A DNA stretch of 64,000 bases from Sulfitobacter sp. D7 (GTDB lineage Bacteria > Pseudomonadota > Alphaproteobacteria > Rhodobacterales > Rhodobacteraceae). The notes beneath the pieces are model-generated. The model ran no database searches. It was not told where the DNA came from and was given only the letters and a program-made list of their open reading frames with translations. The position numbers and the translations under genes are program-made. The DNA lies in the NCBI RefSeq assembly GCF_003611275.1, contig NZ_CP020699.1:1-64000 (forward strand), written 5' to 3'. Of this stretch, positions 25,703 to 34,492 are shown in pieces (within the stretch, counting starts at the first letter, position 1; every line of letters starts with the position of its first letter).

Positions 25703-25736
25703 ACCGCCGCTTAGGCTTACAGCATCCCCCCCCGAA

Positions 25737-25764
25737 GGGAGCATGGCGTTCGGGTCATGCTCCC
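25737..25764. terminator. Inverted repeat upstream of proC
   Basis: GGGAGCATG and CATGCTCCC form a perfect 9-bp stem around a 10-base loop, 35 bp after the ATPase remnant and 52 bp before proC. It is probably the old terminator of the transporter operon; no T-run is seen. Confidence 0.5.
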
Positions 25765-25815
25765 GCTGCGGGACGGCCTCGACCAAGAAGGCACCCATTC
25801 AATGAAAGCTTTGAA

Positions 25816-26637
25816 ATGAACAGCACCAAGACAATCCTGTTTGTCGGCTGTGGCAATATGGGCGCGGCAACCCTTACCCGAGCGCTTCAGGCCCTGCCGG
25901 ACCACCACTACATTGCGCTCGACCCTCAAACAGAGCGCGCCAAATCCCTGCTGCCGCAAGACGCAAAGGTCACCTTTGCGGCAGCGGCGGAAGAGCTCGA
26001 CGGCATTGAGCCCGACCTCACGATCATCAGCGTGAAGCCACAACAATTCGGCAGCCTTCCCGCGCCGGTGTTGGTGCATATTGCGCGGGGCGTGGCCGTT
26101 TCGATCATGCCCGGCACATCCGTCGCTGCGATCTCAGATATACTGGGCACGCAGCGCATCGCGCGCGTGATGCCCAACCTCGCCGCCACAGTGGGCCAGT
26201 CGATGAGCGTAGGCTTTGTGCGCCGTGACACGCTCTCAGACACCGATACCGGTTTGATCAGCGCGCTGTTTGATTGCGTGGGGCAGTTCGCACGGATTGA
26301 AAACGAAGATGACATTGATCTGGCCACGGCCGTGGCTGGAAGTGGGCCGGGATATCTTTTTGCCTTTGCGCAATATCTGGTCGACGCCGCTGTGGCCCAA
26401 GGCATGCCCCCGGAACTGGCCGAAAAGATGGTGCGCCAAACCCTGCTCGGGGCGGCGGTGCTGCTTTCTGAAGACAGTCGAACGTCGAAACAGTTGAAAG
26501 AGGCCATGCGCAGCCCCGGCGGCACGACAGAGGCCGGGTTGAACCACCTCGAAGCGCCCTCAGCCTTTCCGCGGACCCTGCAAGATGCAGTGAAAGCTGC
26601 GCATGCGCGTGCCCGAGAGATGGCCGGAGAGAGTTGA
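25816..26637 (+). CDS. proC: Pyrroline-5-carboxylate reductase
   Basis: NAD(P)H-dependent reduction of 1-pyrroline-5-carboxylate to proline, cytoplasmic. The 273 residues show the Rossmann start TILFVGCGNMGAATLTRAL, the conserved SVKPQ segment, MPNLAATVGQSM and the C-terminal family signature VAGSGPGYLFAFAQYLVDAA followed by SPGGTTEAGL. The ATG at 25816 was chosen because it sits right before the nucleotide-binding strand; in-frame codons upstream run through the hairpin. An Lrp-type regulator follows. A chromosomal copy for biosynthesis is likely, so this may serve amino-acid catabolism. Confidence 0.93.
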   Translation: MNSTKTILFVGCGNMGAATLTRALQALPDHHYIALDPQTERAKSLLPQDAKVTFAAAAEELDGIEPDLTIISVKPQQFGSLPAPVLVHIARGVAVSIMPGTSVAAISDILGTQRIARVMPNLAATVGQSMSVGFVRRDTLSDTDTGLISALFDCVGQFARIENEDDIDLATAVAGSGPGYLFAFAQYLVDAAVAQGMPPELAEKMVRQTLLGAAVLLSEDSRTSKQLKEAMRSPGGTTEAGLNHLEAPSAFPRTLQDAVKAAHARAREMAGES

Positions 26638-26710
26638 AAATGCAGTCAACGAGGATACCGCTGAAACACCCCGCACCCGGCCCGCGCGCAACTGTCGTTG
26701 GCATGAGACG

Positions 26711-27178
26711 ATGATCAAGTTCGACAACGTCGCAAAGCAGATACTGCGCATCATCCAATTGGACGGTCGCGTGACCAATGCTGAACTGGCCGAACGGGTC
26801 GGCATTGCGCCAGCCTCCATGAGTGACCGCCTCTGCAAGTTGCAGCGTGACGGGGTCATCAAGGGGTTCGGTGCAAGGCTAAACCCGCAAAAGCTCGGTC
26901 TGAAAATCCTCGTCTTTGTGGAGGTGCGTCTCGATAAAACAACGCCGCAGGTATTCGAGAAATTTGCCCGCGCGGTACGCAATTCTCCCGAAGTAATAGA
27001 GTGCCATATGGTCGCCGGGGGGCTCGACTATCTCATCAAATCGCGGTTTGCCGACATGGATGCCTATCGAAGTTTTTTGGGCGATGTTCTGTTGACATGG
27101 CCGGGGGTCGAAGAGACGCGCACCTACGTCGCAATGGAAGAGATCAAGAACGATGGGCCGCTACAGGTGAATGTTTGA
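26711..27178 (+). CDS. Lrp/AsnC-family transcriptional regulator
   Basis: A 155-residue regulator with an N-terminal helix-turn-helix (LDGRVTNAELAERVGIAPAS, then MSDRLCKLQRDGVIKGF) and a C-terminal ligand-binding RAM domain (VIECHMVAGGLDYLIKSR). The ending TYVAMEEIKNDGPLQV is common in Lrp-like regulators of proline or other amino-acid catabolism. It starts 73 bp after proC, in the same direction, and may control it. A longer frame beginning inside proC was rejected because the domain starts at this ATG. Confidence 0.9.
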   Translation: MIKFDNVAKQILRIIQLDGRVTNAELAERVGIAPASMSDRLCKLQRDGVIKGFGARLNPQKLGLKILVFVEVRLDKTTPQVFEKFARAVRNSPEVIECHMVAGGLDYLIKSRFADMDAYRSFLGDVLLTWPGVEETRTYVAMEEIKNDGPLQVNV

Positions 27179-27247
27179 ATGGGGTGTCGCTAGATATGGG
27201 CAAGCTACCTCGAATGCTAGACGCTCACCGATTCCCCTCACCGTCGA

Positions 27248-27696
27248 CTATGCCCCGGGGGGAGAACTGAGGCCAAGACCGAACAATATCCCGGCTATCA
27301 CCCAATTCGTCACCGCGGCAGCCAGAGAGCTTGCCAGCCGCTCTAAACAGCCCTGTTGTCCCGATCAAAAGCAGCGTAACAGCGACGACCAGATAGCGCC
27401 CAACACCTTCATTGATTGGCCAAGGCCGAGCAAAAGCACGGTGCCCGGAGCCGACCCTGCCACTGCTAGGGGCATTCGGTACCAAAGGCTCAATCCAATG
27501 CTCGAAACGTCTGCGGCAATCTAAATTGCATAGACCCACGAGGAGCTGTCCCTTGAGACACCCATCGCTTCAGCCGCGCTGAAGTAAATGAGCAAGGGCC
27601 CTGCATAGGAGACCAAAGCAGCCAAGGCCCCGCCCCTATGGCGGAGCCGGACAGGTTACCTAAGCTGGCCCTCGGGTTGTGCGCCACGTCAGACAT
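27248..27696 (-). pseudogene. Degraded benE-type benzoate/H+ symporter gene
   Basis: On the minus strand from 27696 the reading starts MSDVAHNPRASLGNLSGSAI. After a frameshift it continues ALAALVSYAGPLLIYFSAAE and SSSWVYAI, hits a stop, then IGLSLWYRMPLAVAGSAPGT. After another shift it reads TLLLIGTTGLFRAAGKL, and after a third AAVTNWVIAGILFGLGL. The order and content match BenE permeases (compare the LWYR-P-AWSTPGAAL and GITGLF motifs of that family). At least three frameshifts and an internal stop, plus loss of the C-terminal half, show it is dead. It lies near a working ben-cat cluster that carries its own ABC transporter. Confidence 0.75.
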
Positions 27697-27733
27697 ATTG
27701 CCCCCTTTCGACCAGCCCAGTCACTCCAATGGC

Positions 27734-28591
27734 TTAGGCCACCGCAGCCTCTAAACTGGCAACCTTATCTAAGGCCTCAGCAAAGAAAGGACGGAACCCT
27801 TCCGGGTGCTCGCTCATCGGGAAATGCCCAAGTTCATCCATGACGGACAGAGTCGCGCCCGGGATCGCCTTTGCAGTTCGCGCGGCATCCTCTGGGGTGC
27901 AGGTCAGGTCATAGGCTCCGACGATTATATGTACCGGCGTGCGGTTTGTATCTATCAGGGGCAACCGCTCAATAAGACTGTCGTCCTTGGTGTAAAAACT
28001 CAGATCGCCCCGAAACACGCCGGGACCACTTTGCATGAACATCCAAAGCGTATTCGCCCGCTCCGCCGGTGGCGCATAGGGGGAGATATTGGCCGAGACT
28101 AATGCGGCGCCCATCTCTCCGCCATGGGCGTCGGGACGGTGGAACCAGTCAATGTCGTACCACGCAGGCTGGAAATCTGAGGCTTCGATGGCGATGAAAC
28201 CGCTGAACTTTTCCTGATGCAAAGCCGCAAGCTGCAGCGCGATACGTCCCCCCATCGAACAGCCCGCGAGGACAGGACGGTCCAGCCCCAGCCCATCGAT
28301 CAATGCCAAGATCGTTTCGATATATGCTTCAGTGGTGAGTAGATACTCCTCGGTCTCGAACCCTTCCGGCGGCAAAGATTTACCATGCCAAGGCATATCG
28401 AAGGCGATCAATCGGTTTGCAGCGGTAAGCTCTGCATCGTTGAGCAAATGACGCCATTGCCGCGTATCGGCACCGGCGGTGTGCAGGCAGAGAACTGGGC
28501 GGCCCTGCCCGGCCTCTTCGAAATAGATGCGTCGGGCGGCACCTTCGACCTCGACGGTGATGTAACGGCCAGTGATCGGTTCGATGCTCAT
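27734..28591 (-). CDS. Alpha/beta hydrolase
   Basis: A 285-residue alpha/beta-hydrolase with oxyanion strand VLCLHTAGADTRQWRHLL, nucleophile elbow AGCSMGGRIAL (Ser about residue 111), acid region VGAYDLTCTPED and catalytic His in LGHFPMSEHPE. It overlaps the SCP2-like gene by ATGA and is divergent from the intradiol dioxygenase. It could act on a ring-cleavage product (for instance a lactone) or on an ester; this is inference from position. Confidence 0.85.
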   Translation of the reverse strand: MSIEPITGRYITVEVEGAARRIYFEEAGQGRPVLCLHTAGADTRQWRHLLNDAELTAANRLIAFDMPWHGKSLPPEGFETEEYLLTTEAYIETILALIDGLGLDRPVLAGCSMGGRIALQLAALHQEKFSGFIAIEASDFQPAWYDIDWFHRPDAHGGEMGAALVSANISPYAPPAERANTLWMFMQSGPGVFRGDLSFYTKDDSLIERLPLIDTNRTPVHIIVGAYDLTCTPEDAARTAKAIPGATLSVMDELGHFPMSEHPEGFRPFFAEALDKVASLEAAVA

Positions 28592-28968
28592 GCGGATACG
28601 CCCTCCTGCGCGCGTGCGATGCCTAGAACTTCCTTAAAGAACCGAAGATTTTTCACGAGGCAGAGAATGTCCCCGTCAATCCGCCCCCGACCGATCTTCA
28701 CTAGGCCGAAGATGTCATGAAACCCAGGTTCGGGGCGCGGCTGCCAAAACTTGCTCAATGCCTCGGCGTCTGTGCGAAGTGCGAAACGCCAAGGTGTTTT
28801 CCGGCTCGGGCCCTGCTCGATCTGGGTGATATGCCCCTTTTCAAAGGACAGATAATATTCGTCGCCATCGACTTCGATAAGGACCGTCTCAGAAAAGAGG
28901 CGCCCGAGCCGCAAAAGATGCGGCGACTTCGCGAGTGTGGCCTGAATACGCTTAAAATTCTCGATCAC
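28588..28968 (-). CDS. SCP2 sterol-transfer-domain-like small protein
   Basis: A 126-residue protein with an SCP2-like pattern (LIEVDGDEYYLSFEKGHITQIEQGP, read as two strands) and RTDAEALSKFWQPRPEPGFHD. Such proteins bind hydrophobic ligands. It is the first gene of a two-gene minus-strand unit with the hydrolase, and shares the divergent promoter region with the dioxygenase. No defined role is known to me for this pair. Confidence 0.6.
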   Translation of the reverse strand: MIENFKRIQATLAKSPHLLRLGRLFSETVLIEVDGDEYYLSFEKGHITQIEQGPSRKTPWRFALRTDAEALSKFWQPRPEPGFHDIFGLVKIGRGRIDGDILCLVKNLRFFKEVLGIARAQEGVSA

Positions 28969-29040
28969 CTGAGCCTCCCATACATTCGCAGGATATCAGG
29001 TTGGTGCCACGATCCCCCCTCCGCGCGCCATGCCACCGGG

Positions 29041-29056
29041 GGTATGGGGTGATACT
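29041..29056. promoter_or_regulatory. Candidate LysR operator, site 1 (catA-side promoter)
   Basis: GGTATGGGGTGATACT contains GTAT-N6-ATAC. The same inverted repeat recurs 59 bp downstream, and a near-copy lies in the catB promoter at 40801-40816 with 13 of 16 bases identical. Binding by the LysR protein at 30188 is inferred. Confidence 0.6.
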
Positions 29057-29099
29057 CTGAAACAGGCACCCAGGCTCAGCGTCCCTCCCCTCGCGGTGC

Positions 29100-29115
29100 G
29101 GTATCACTCAATACC
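29100..29115. promoter_or_regulatory. Candidate LysR operator, site 2 (catA-side promoter)
   Basis: GGTATCACTCAATACC is a perfect 5-bp-arm inverted repeat (GGTAT-N6-ATACC), 100 bp before the dioxygenase start codon, in phase with site 1 at 59 bp. Confidence 0.6.
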
Positions 29116-29215
29116 AAGACAGGCATTGGGCAAAACACCTTGATAACTGATGCTCGGTCCCACGGGGGCGCAGTGCAAACGCGGCTCGCTTCCAGACTGC
29201 CAGGAGGAGGAAACC

Positions 29216-30091
29216 ATGGGCATCGTTAACCAAGACAATATCACCGCCGTCGTGACAGAGAGCCTCGGTAAACACGGGGATATCACCAGTCGCGAGCGCG
29301 AGATCGCGACATCAATGATCAAGCATCTGCATGGCTTCATCAAAGATGTAAAACTCCAACACCATGAGTTCCTCGCCGCCTGCGACTACTTCGCACGCGC
29401 CGGCAAGCTGTGCGATGACAACCGGCAAGAGTTCATTCTGTTGGGTGATATCCTGGGTCTCGAAGTCCTTGTCGACATGATGACGAACCCGGTCGAAGGC
29501 AAAGAGAGTGAATCCACCGTGCTGGGGCCGTTTTATCGGGAAAATCCGCCAGTGCTGCCCAAGGGCGCCTCGATCATTCAAAAACATTTCGAAAATGAAG
29601 AGACTGTCTTTTTCGAAGGTCACATCACAGACGAGAATGGCAATGGCATTGCCGGCGTGACGCTCGACGTGTGGGAAGACGCCCCCAATGGTATCTATGA
29701 AAACCTCGATCCTGATCAACCGGAATACAACCTGCGGGGCCGCTTCGAGACGGATGAAAACGGCCATTACGCATTCATCGCCGTACGTCCGGTCCCCTAC
29801 CCCATTCCCGATGATGAAACCGCTGGCGAGTTGCTGCGCTTCATGGGGCATCACCCGAACCGCCCTGGTCATATGCATTTCATGATTTCCAAGGATGGCT
29901 ATCGTCCCCTGATCAGCCAGATCTATGATGCAGACAGCGCGTGGCTAGACGATGATAGTGTTTTCGCCGTGAAGGAAAGCCTGATCGGCAAGTTCAACCG
30001 GGCCAGCCAAGACCTCGGTACGGACCTGCATTTCGAGTTCGATTTCGTCCTCAAAGAAGGCGCGATTTCTCAGGCTGTGGCCGCCGAGTAA
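29216..30091 (+). CDS. catA: Intradiol ring-cleavage dioxygenase (catechol or hydroxyquinol 1,2-dioxygenase)
   Basis: Fe(III) dioxygenase of 291 residues that opens an ortho-dihydroxylated ring to a muconate. The N-terminal helical dimerisation domain (about 1-100) is followed by STVLGPFYRENPP and the catalytic domain with iron ligands visible as Tyr in GIYENLDPD, Tyr in PVPYPIPDD, and both His in HHPNRPGHMHFMIS. The C-terminal half looks most like hydroxyquinol 1,2-dioxygenases. Benzoate dioxygenase and muconate cycloisomerase in the window argue that catechol is the real substrate, and there is no maleylacetate reductase. A very strong ribosome site (caggaggagg) fixes the ATG at 29216. Two operator-like repeats lie upstream and a terminator follows. 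Confidence 0.88.
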   Translation: MGIVNQDNITAVVTESLGKHGDITSREREIATSMIKHLHGFIKDVKLQHHEFLAACDYFARAGKLCDDNRQEFILLGDILGLEVLVDMMTNPVEGKESESTVLGPFYRENPPVLPKGASIIQKHFENEETVFFEGHITDENGNGIAGVTLDVWEDAPNGIYENLDPDQPEYNLRGRFETDENGHYAFIAVRPVPYPIPDDETAGELLRFMGHHPNRPGHMHFMISKDGYRPLISQIYDADSAWLDDDSVFAVKESLIGKFNRASQDLGTDLHFEFDFVLKEGAISQAVAAE

Positions 30092-30114
30092 TTTCTCACA
30101 CCTCCCTGTGAGCT

Positions 30115-30142
30115 GGCCCCCGTCCTGCGGGGGCCTTTTTTT
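30115..30142 (+). terminator. Rho-independent terminator after the dioxygenase gene
   Basis: GGCCCCCG and CGGGGGCC form a perfect 8-bp stem around TCCTG and are followed by seven T. It separates the dioxygenase from the LysR gene. Confidence 0.92.
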
Positions 30143-30187
30143 GTGAGTGGGGATCACATAACATCAGACTTCGGGGGGAGCATCACA

Positions 30188-31087
30188 ATGAACTTTAAGC
30201 AGCTCAGCTATTTTATCGCCGTGGCGGAAGAGCTTCATTTTGGCCGAGCCGCAGAGCGTCTGGACATGGCACAGCCGCCTCTGAGCCGCCAGATCAAGCA
30301 ATTGGAAGAAGACCTCGGCGCGGTGCTGTTCAACCGGGGTCGAAGCTCTATCAGCCTGACACAGGCGGGTGAACGGCTGCTTCATCGCGGGAAGTCGATC
30401 ATCGCTCAGTTGGATGATACCCGTTTGGAGTTGCGCCGCCTCGGCCAAGGGGCGGAAGGCAGATTACGGATTGGTTTCGTCGGGTCGGCGACCTATGGAA
30501 TTCTGCCCAACATCATTCGGTCCTATCGTGCCAACTACCCCGACGTTAACCTAAGCCTTATTCCGATGAACAATGCGGACCTTCATCGTGCTTTGGTGTC
30601 GCGCGAGTTGGACGCGGTGTTTGCCCGCCCCACCCTGAAGGACCCTGAGTTTCTCTCGAAGCATCTTGCCGAAGAAAAACTGATCCTCGCGCTTCCTGAT
30701 ATCGTTGATACCGGCGGACGCACGGTCGCACGGCTGGAAAGGTTAATGACCCACAACCTCATTTTGTACCCGGAGCGTCCACGCCCTAGCTATGCCGATA
30801 TGGTTCTCAACGCGGTCAAGGACGCAGGGTTTGAAGCGCCCTTGAGGATATGGTGCATGGACCTGCAAACTGCCCTAAGCCTCGTGGCGGTGGGCGAAGG
30901 GGTCTGCATCGTGCCGGAGTCAGTCGCGAGCGCGCCGCGCAAAGGGATGAAATTTCTCAAGATCGAACCCGAAATTGCGCGCACCGAGTTATCGGTGAGC
31001 TATCGCCTTGATGATCAGGGGGTCCACGTCAGAAACTTCGTGAACGTCGCCCAGAAAGTCTCCCGAAGTAGCCCGCTAAAGCGGTAG
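30188..31087 (+). CDS. LysR-type regulator, CatR/BenM-like
   Basis: A 299-residue LysR regulator with the N-terminal winged HTH (FKQLSYFIAVAEELHFGRAA, then QPPLSRQIKQLEEDLG) and an effector domain starting RLRIGFVGSATYGILP. The PPLSRQIKQLEE pattern and FVGSATY are typical of the CatR/CatM/BenM/PcaQ-like group that responds to muconate or benzoate. It lies between the dioxygenase and the 3' end of the catB-ben-liv operon, and repeats fitting a LysR dimer site occur in both promoters. Regulation of both units is inferred. Confidence 0.9.
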   Translation: MNFKQLSYFIAVAEELHFGRAAERLDMAQPPLSRQIKQLEEDLGAVLFNRGRSSISLTQAGERLLHRGKSIIAQLDDTRLELRRLGQGAEGRLRIGFVGSATYGILPNIIRSYRANYPDVNLSLIPMNNADLHRALVSRELDAVFARPTLKDPEFLSKHLAEEKLILALPDIVDTGGRTVARLERLMTHNLILYPERPRPSYADMVLNAVKDAGFEAPLRIWCMDLQTALSLVAVGEGVCIVPESVASAPRKGMKFLKIEPEIARTELSVSYRLDDQGVHVRNFVNVAQKVSRSSPLKR

Positions 31088-31129
31088 ACTGAAGACTGCC
31101 CCTCCGTAAGCCTCGGCCTGCCGCGTGCA

Positions 31130-31828
31130 TTACACACCAAGCCAAGTATGCTGGATCTCTTCGTTTGCCCTGATCTCCGCTGCGGTCCCAGACCAGACCA
31201 CCTGCCCCTTGCCGACGACCACGACATCATCCGCGAGTGAGGTCGCAAAGCCGAAGTTCTGCTCGACGATGACCATCGAAAGGCCGTCGTCCCGCAACTG
31301 CTGCAGCTTGTCATGCAGCAGCTTGACGATGATGGGCGCCAAGCCCTCCGTCGGCTCATCAAGTATCAAAAGTTTCGGATTCATCAGCAGACCGCGGGCG
31401 ATGGCCAGCATCTGTTGCTCGCCCCCCGACAACTGGGCGCCGCCGTTGTCCATGCGTTCTGCAAGCCGGGGAAAGACGTCCAGAACACGTTCCAATGTCC
31501 ATTTGGCTTGCGGCCCGCCGAACCGTTTGGCAGCAAGCTCAAGGTTCTCCCGTACGGTCAGGGACGGAAAGATATCGCGCGTTTCGGGAACATAGGCGAT
31601 CCCGGCCTTGGCAATATCAAAGGGCTGCGCGGCGATCGGCGCGCCGTCGAAAGCGATGTCTCCGGACTTCAACGGCAGCAACCCCATGATCGTTTTGAGG
31701 GTCGTGGATTTCCCCGCCCCATTGCGTCCCAGCACGGCCAGTACCCTGCCCTTTTGCGCTTTCAGCGAAAGACCATAGAGAACTTGGGTCTCACCATAGC
31801 CGGATTCGATGGCATTGAGTTCAAGCAT
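31130..31828 (-). CDS. livF: ABC transporter ATP-binding protein, LivF type
   Basis: Cytoplasmic ATPase of 232 residues, last gene of the catB-ben-liv operon. Walker A VLGRNGAGKSTTLKTI, signature LSGGEQQMLAIARGLL, Walker B KLLILDEPTEGLAP and the switch segment VIVEQNFGFA are all intact. It overlaps the second ATPase gene by 8 bp. With the four genes upstream it makes a complete branched-chain-type importer whose position behind benABCD suggests benzoate or a related aromatic acid as substrate. Confidence 0.93.
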   Translation of the reverse strand: MLELNAIESGYGETQVLYGLSLKAQKGRVLAVLGRNGAGKSTTLKTIMGLLPLKSGDIAFDGAPIAAQPFDIAKAGIAYVPETRDIFPSLTVRENLELAAKRFGGPQAKWTLERVLDVFPRLAERMDNGGAQLSGGEQQMLAIARGLLMNPKLLILDEPTEGLAPIIVKLLHDKLQQLRDDGLSMVIVEQNFGFATSLADDVVVVGKGQVVWSGTAAEIRANEEIQHTWLGV

Positions 31829-32564
31829 CTTCCCAACTCCCCAGATAGATTTCTTTCAACATAGGCGATCCCCGCGCCGCCTCTGGTAATCCGTCAAAGA
31901 CAACTTCGCCGTAGTTCAGCACGGTGATCGTATCAGCGACGTCAAACGCCAGATCCATGTCATGCTCGATGATCAGCATGGTCAGATCACGAGGCAGATT
32001 GTTCAGCAGGTCGTGAAATCCCTTGGCCATCTCTGGCCCGACGCCACTGGTAGGTTCATCCATTAGCAGCACAAGTGGCCGCGTGGCGAGCGCCACGCCG
32101 ACCTCCAACTGCCTTCGCACCCCATAGCTGATTTCCGAGACTTTTGCGTCGAGATAGGGCAGCAGCATTACCTGCTCGGCAACTTCTGCAACGATCTCGC
32201 GGACCTCGCGTTTAGATAGGCTGTCTGACCACAGGCGGGTCGCGTGGCCTGTATGAACCGCTGCGGCTAACCCGAGATTTTCTTTCACGGTCAGCCCATC
32301 GAAGAGCGTATTCTTTTGGTAGCTGCGTGACAGACCGCGACGGACCCGCTTGGCAACCGGCAGGGTCGTTACATCCTCGCCCGCCAGATGAATGCTTCCG
32401 CTGCTCGGGGTCAGTTCACCGACCAGTTGATTGAATAGGGTCGTTTTGCCCGCGCCGTTGGGCCCAAGGATGACCCGCCGTTCGCCGCGCTCCAGCTTTA
32501 GGGAAACATCTCGGGTCACATGGACCGCGCCGAAACTCTTGTCCAGATTACGTGTTTCAAGCAT
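31821..32564 (-). CDS. livG: ABC transporter ATP-binding protein, LivG type
   Basis: Second ATPase of the importer, 247 residues. Walker A is VILGPNGAGKTTLFNQL, Walker B VLLMDEPTSGVGPEMA, and the H-loop IEHDMDLAFDVAD. The ABC signature position reads EISYGVRRQLEVGVALAT, with SYG in place of the usual SGG/SHG, a variation seen in LivG proteins. It overlaps the permease gene upstream by 8 bp. Confidence 0.92.
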   Translation of the reverse strand: MLETRNLDKSFGAVHVTRDVSLKLERGERRVILGPNGAGKTTLFNQLVGELTPSSGSIHLAGEDVTTLPVAKRVRRGLSRSYQKNTLFDGLTVKENLGLAAAVHTGHATRLWSDSLSKREVREIVAEVAEQVMLLPYLDAKVSEISYGVRRQLEVGVALATRPLVLLMDEPTSGVGPEMAKGFHDLLNNLPRDLTMLIIEHDMDLAFDVADTITVLNYGEVVFDGLPEAARGSPMLKEIYLGSWEDA

Positions 32565-33561
32565 CGCTCACAGCCTCCCGTGCCGCGTGGCTGGCGGTCT
32601 GGTTGGTGCCTCGGCCCTTTTGCCAGACGATCCAACGGCCCTCAATAAAGCCATAAATTCCGTTTGCCCGGCTCATCACCACGGCGATCAGGACAACGCC
32701 CACCACAAGGTGCCAATAGGTCGTCACAGCGCTCAGCTCATGTTTGAGCAGGACGAAGGCGACGGCGCCAACAAGCGGGCCTACCAGGGTGCCCAATCCG
32801 CCAAGGATGACCACCACAAGCGCCTCGCCCGAAACGGTCCAGCCCAGCAGGCCGGGAGAGATATACATGATATGCTGAGCCGTCAGCGCCCCAGCAAGGC
32901 CCGCGATCATGCCGGAAAGTCCAAAGACATCCGCCTTTACCCGCCAGACCGTCAGCCCAAGCGCCCGCATCCGTTGCTCGTTGTGCATGACGCCCGTCAG
33001 CGAACGGCCAAGGCCCGACCGCAGGATCAAGACCGACATCAGGTAGACCCCTGCGAGCAATGCAAGACAGAACAAAGCAAAGCTGCGGCTGTCATCAAGG
33101 TCCACGCCGATCAGGCTGAGGTCGAGGCGTGAGATGCCCCCCAGCCCGTCATCGCCTCCGAAGAGTGGTGCTTCGAAGATATAGGAGTAAGCCATCTGCC
33201 CGAAAGCCAGCGTGGCCATGATGAAGTAAATCCCATGGCTGCGCGAACAGACCGCACCAATCACCCAAGCCGCCACGCCGGTAATGGCAATCGCGGCACC
33301 CATTGCCATCAAGGGCGTGGCGCCGAACTGGGTGGAGAAAAGCGCGAAGGCATAGGCCCCCACTCCCATCAGCGCGCCGTGGCAGAGTGAGACCATTCCG
33401 CCAAAGCCCGCGACAATATCGAGCGCCAGAACCAGCATGGCGAGGATCAGGATCTCGGTCAGGATCTCAAGACCAAAATACTCTGCCGCAAAGGCCTGAA
33501 AGAGTGCGCCGCCCGAGAGCATGAGCAAGACGAGGTAGCGAAGCGTATTGTGGCTGAACAT
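32557..33561 (-). CDS. livM: ABC transporter permease, LivM type
   Basis: Inner-membrane permease of 334 residues with about ten hydrophobic segments. The family core GFGGMVSLCHGALMGVGAYAF (two parts) is near residue 50, and SGEALVVVILGGLGTLVGP is in the C-terminal EAA-like loop that contacts the ATPases. Four bases separate it from the other permease gene. Confidence 0.92.
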   Translation of the reverse strand: MFSHNTLRYLVLLMLSGGALFQAFAAEYFGLEILTEILILAMLVLALDIVAGFGGMVSLCHGALMGVGAYAFALFSTQFGATPLMAMGAAIAITGVAAWVIGAVCSRSHGIYFIMATLAFGQMAYSYIFEAPLFGGDDGLGGISRLDLSLIGVDLDDSRSFALFCLALLAGVYLMSVLILRSGLGRSLTGVMHNEQRMRALGLTVWRVKADVFGLSGMIAGLAGALTAQHIMYISPGLLGWTVSGEALVVVILGGLGTLVGPLVGAVAFVLLKHELSAVTTYWHLVVGVVLIAVVMSRANGIYGFIEGRWIVWQKGRGTNQTASHAAREAVSDA

Positions 33562-33565
33562 CAGC

Positions 33566-34435
33566 TTATCCTTTCGCTGGGAAAAGGCCCACTGGCTTGA
33601 TCACGAGGACCGCAGCCAAGAGCGCGTAGATGAGAACGGAGGCCAACTGCGGAGCAAGCACAGCGCCAAATGTCTGGACACAGCCATAGATCAGCGATCC
33701 GGCAATGGCGCCTTTGAGCGATCCAAGCCCACCGATCACAATTACGATCAGCGTGGGGATCAGGATTTGCAGACCCATATCAGGTGTCACGCTCAGCAAG
33801 GGGGCGGCCACCGCACCGGCCAGACCTGCAAGCGCACAGCCAACGCAGAAAACGATGAAGAACAGCCGCTCGACGTTGATCCCGAGACAGGCGGCCATCA
33901 CATCATTGTCGACGCCCGCTCGGATCATTGCACCGATTTGCGTGCGCCGAAGGACAAACTCCAAAGTAGCGAGCACGGCCATACCAAGGGCGATGATGAA
34001 CAAGCGATACGTCGGGTATTCTACTCCAAGAAACGCCGTGCGCCCTTGAAAGACATCCGGCACCGCGATGCCAAGCGCCAGATCGCCCCAAAAAATGCGG
34101 GTGAGATCGAGCAGCGCAAAGATCAATCCGAAGGTGACCAGAACCTGCGCCATCGGACCGGATTTCCGCATGCGCTTGATCAGGCCGGAATAGAGCAACA
34201 TGCCAACACCGGCGACAGCGACCGGTGCCAGAAAGAAACCCAGCCAATAACCGCCAACCGCCGCGAAGGAGGCCGCGAAATAGGCGCCAAGCGCGTAGAG
34301 CGACCCATGCGCGAGGTTCACGAAATGCATCAACCCAAAGATCACGGTCAGGCCGATAGAAAGAAGAAACAATAGCATGGAAAGCTGCAGCGCGTTCAGC
34401 GCCTGAAGTATCCAGAAGCCAAGGTCATGTGACAT
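33566..34435 (-). CDS. livH: ABC transporter permease, LivH type
   Basis: Inner-membrane permease of 289 residues. The N-terminal LLFLLSIGLTVIFGLMHFVN and NLAHGSLYALGAYFAA are characteristic of LivH. The C-terminal loop VIVIGGLGSLKGAIAGSLI contacts the ATPases. It is intact, unlike the livH scar at 25335. A 9-bp stem-loop separates it from the binding-protein gene upstream. Confidence 0.92.
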   Translation of the reverse strand: MSHDLGFWILQALNALQLSMLLFLLSIGLTVIFGLMHFVNLAHGSLYALGAYFAASFAAVGGYWLGFFLAPVAVAGVGMLLYSGLIKRMRKSGPMAQVLVTFGLIFALLDLTRIFWGDLALGIAVPDVFQGRTAFLGVEYPTYRLFIIALGMAVLATLEFVLRRTQIGAMIRAGVDNDVMAACLGINVERLFFIVFCVGCALAGLAGAVAAPLLSVTPDMGLQILIPTLIVIVIGGLGSLKGAIAGSLIYGCVQTFGAVLAPQLASVLIYALLAAVLVIKPVGLFPAKG

Positions 34436-34459
34436 GGAAGGCCCTCCTTGTTGGAAAGA

Positions 34460-34483
34460 CCCGGCCGCAACGGCGCGGCCGGG
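34460..34483 (-). promoter_or_regulatory. Intra-operon stem-loop between the binding-protein gene and livH
   Basis: CCCGGCCGC and GCGGCCGGG pair perfectly around AACGGC, 9 bp after the binding-protein stop. No T-run follows on the minus strand. It likely stabilises the upstream message so that more binding protein than permease is made. Confidence 0.65.
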
Positions 34484-34492
34484 CGACTGGCG

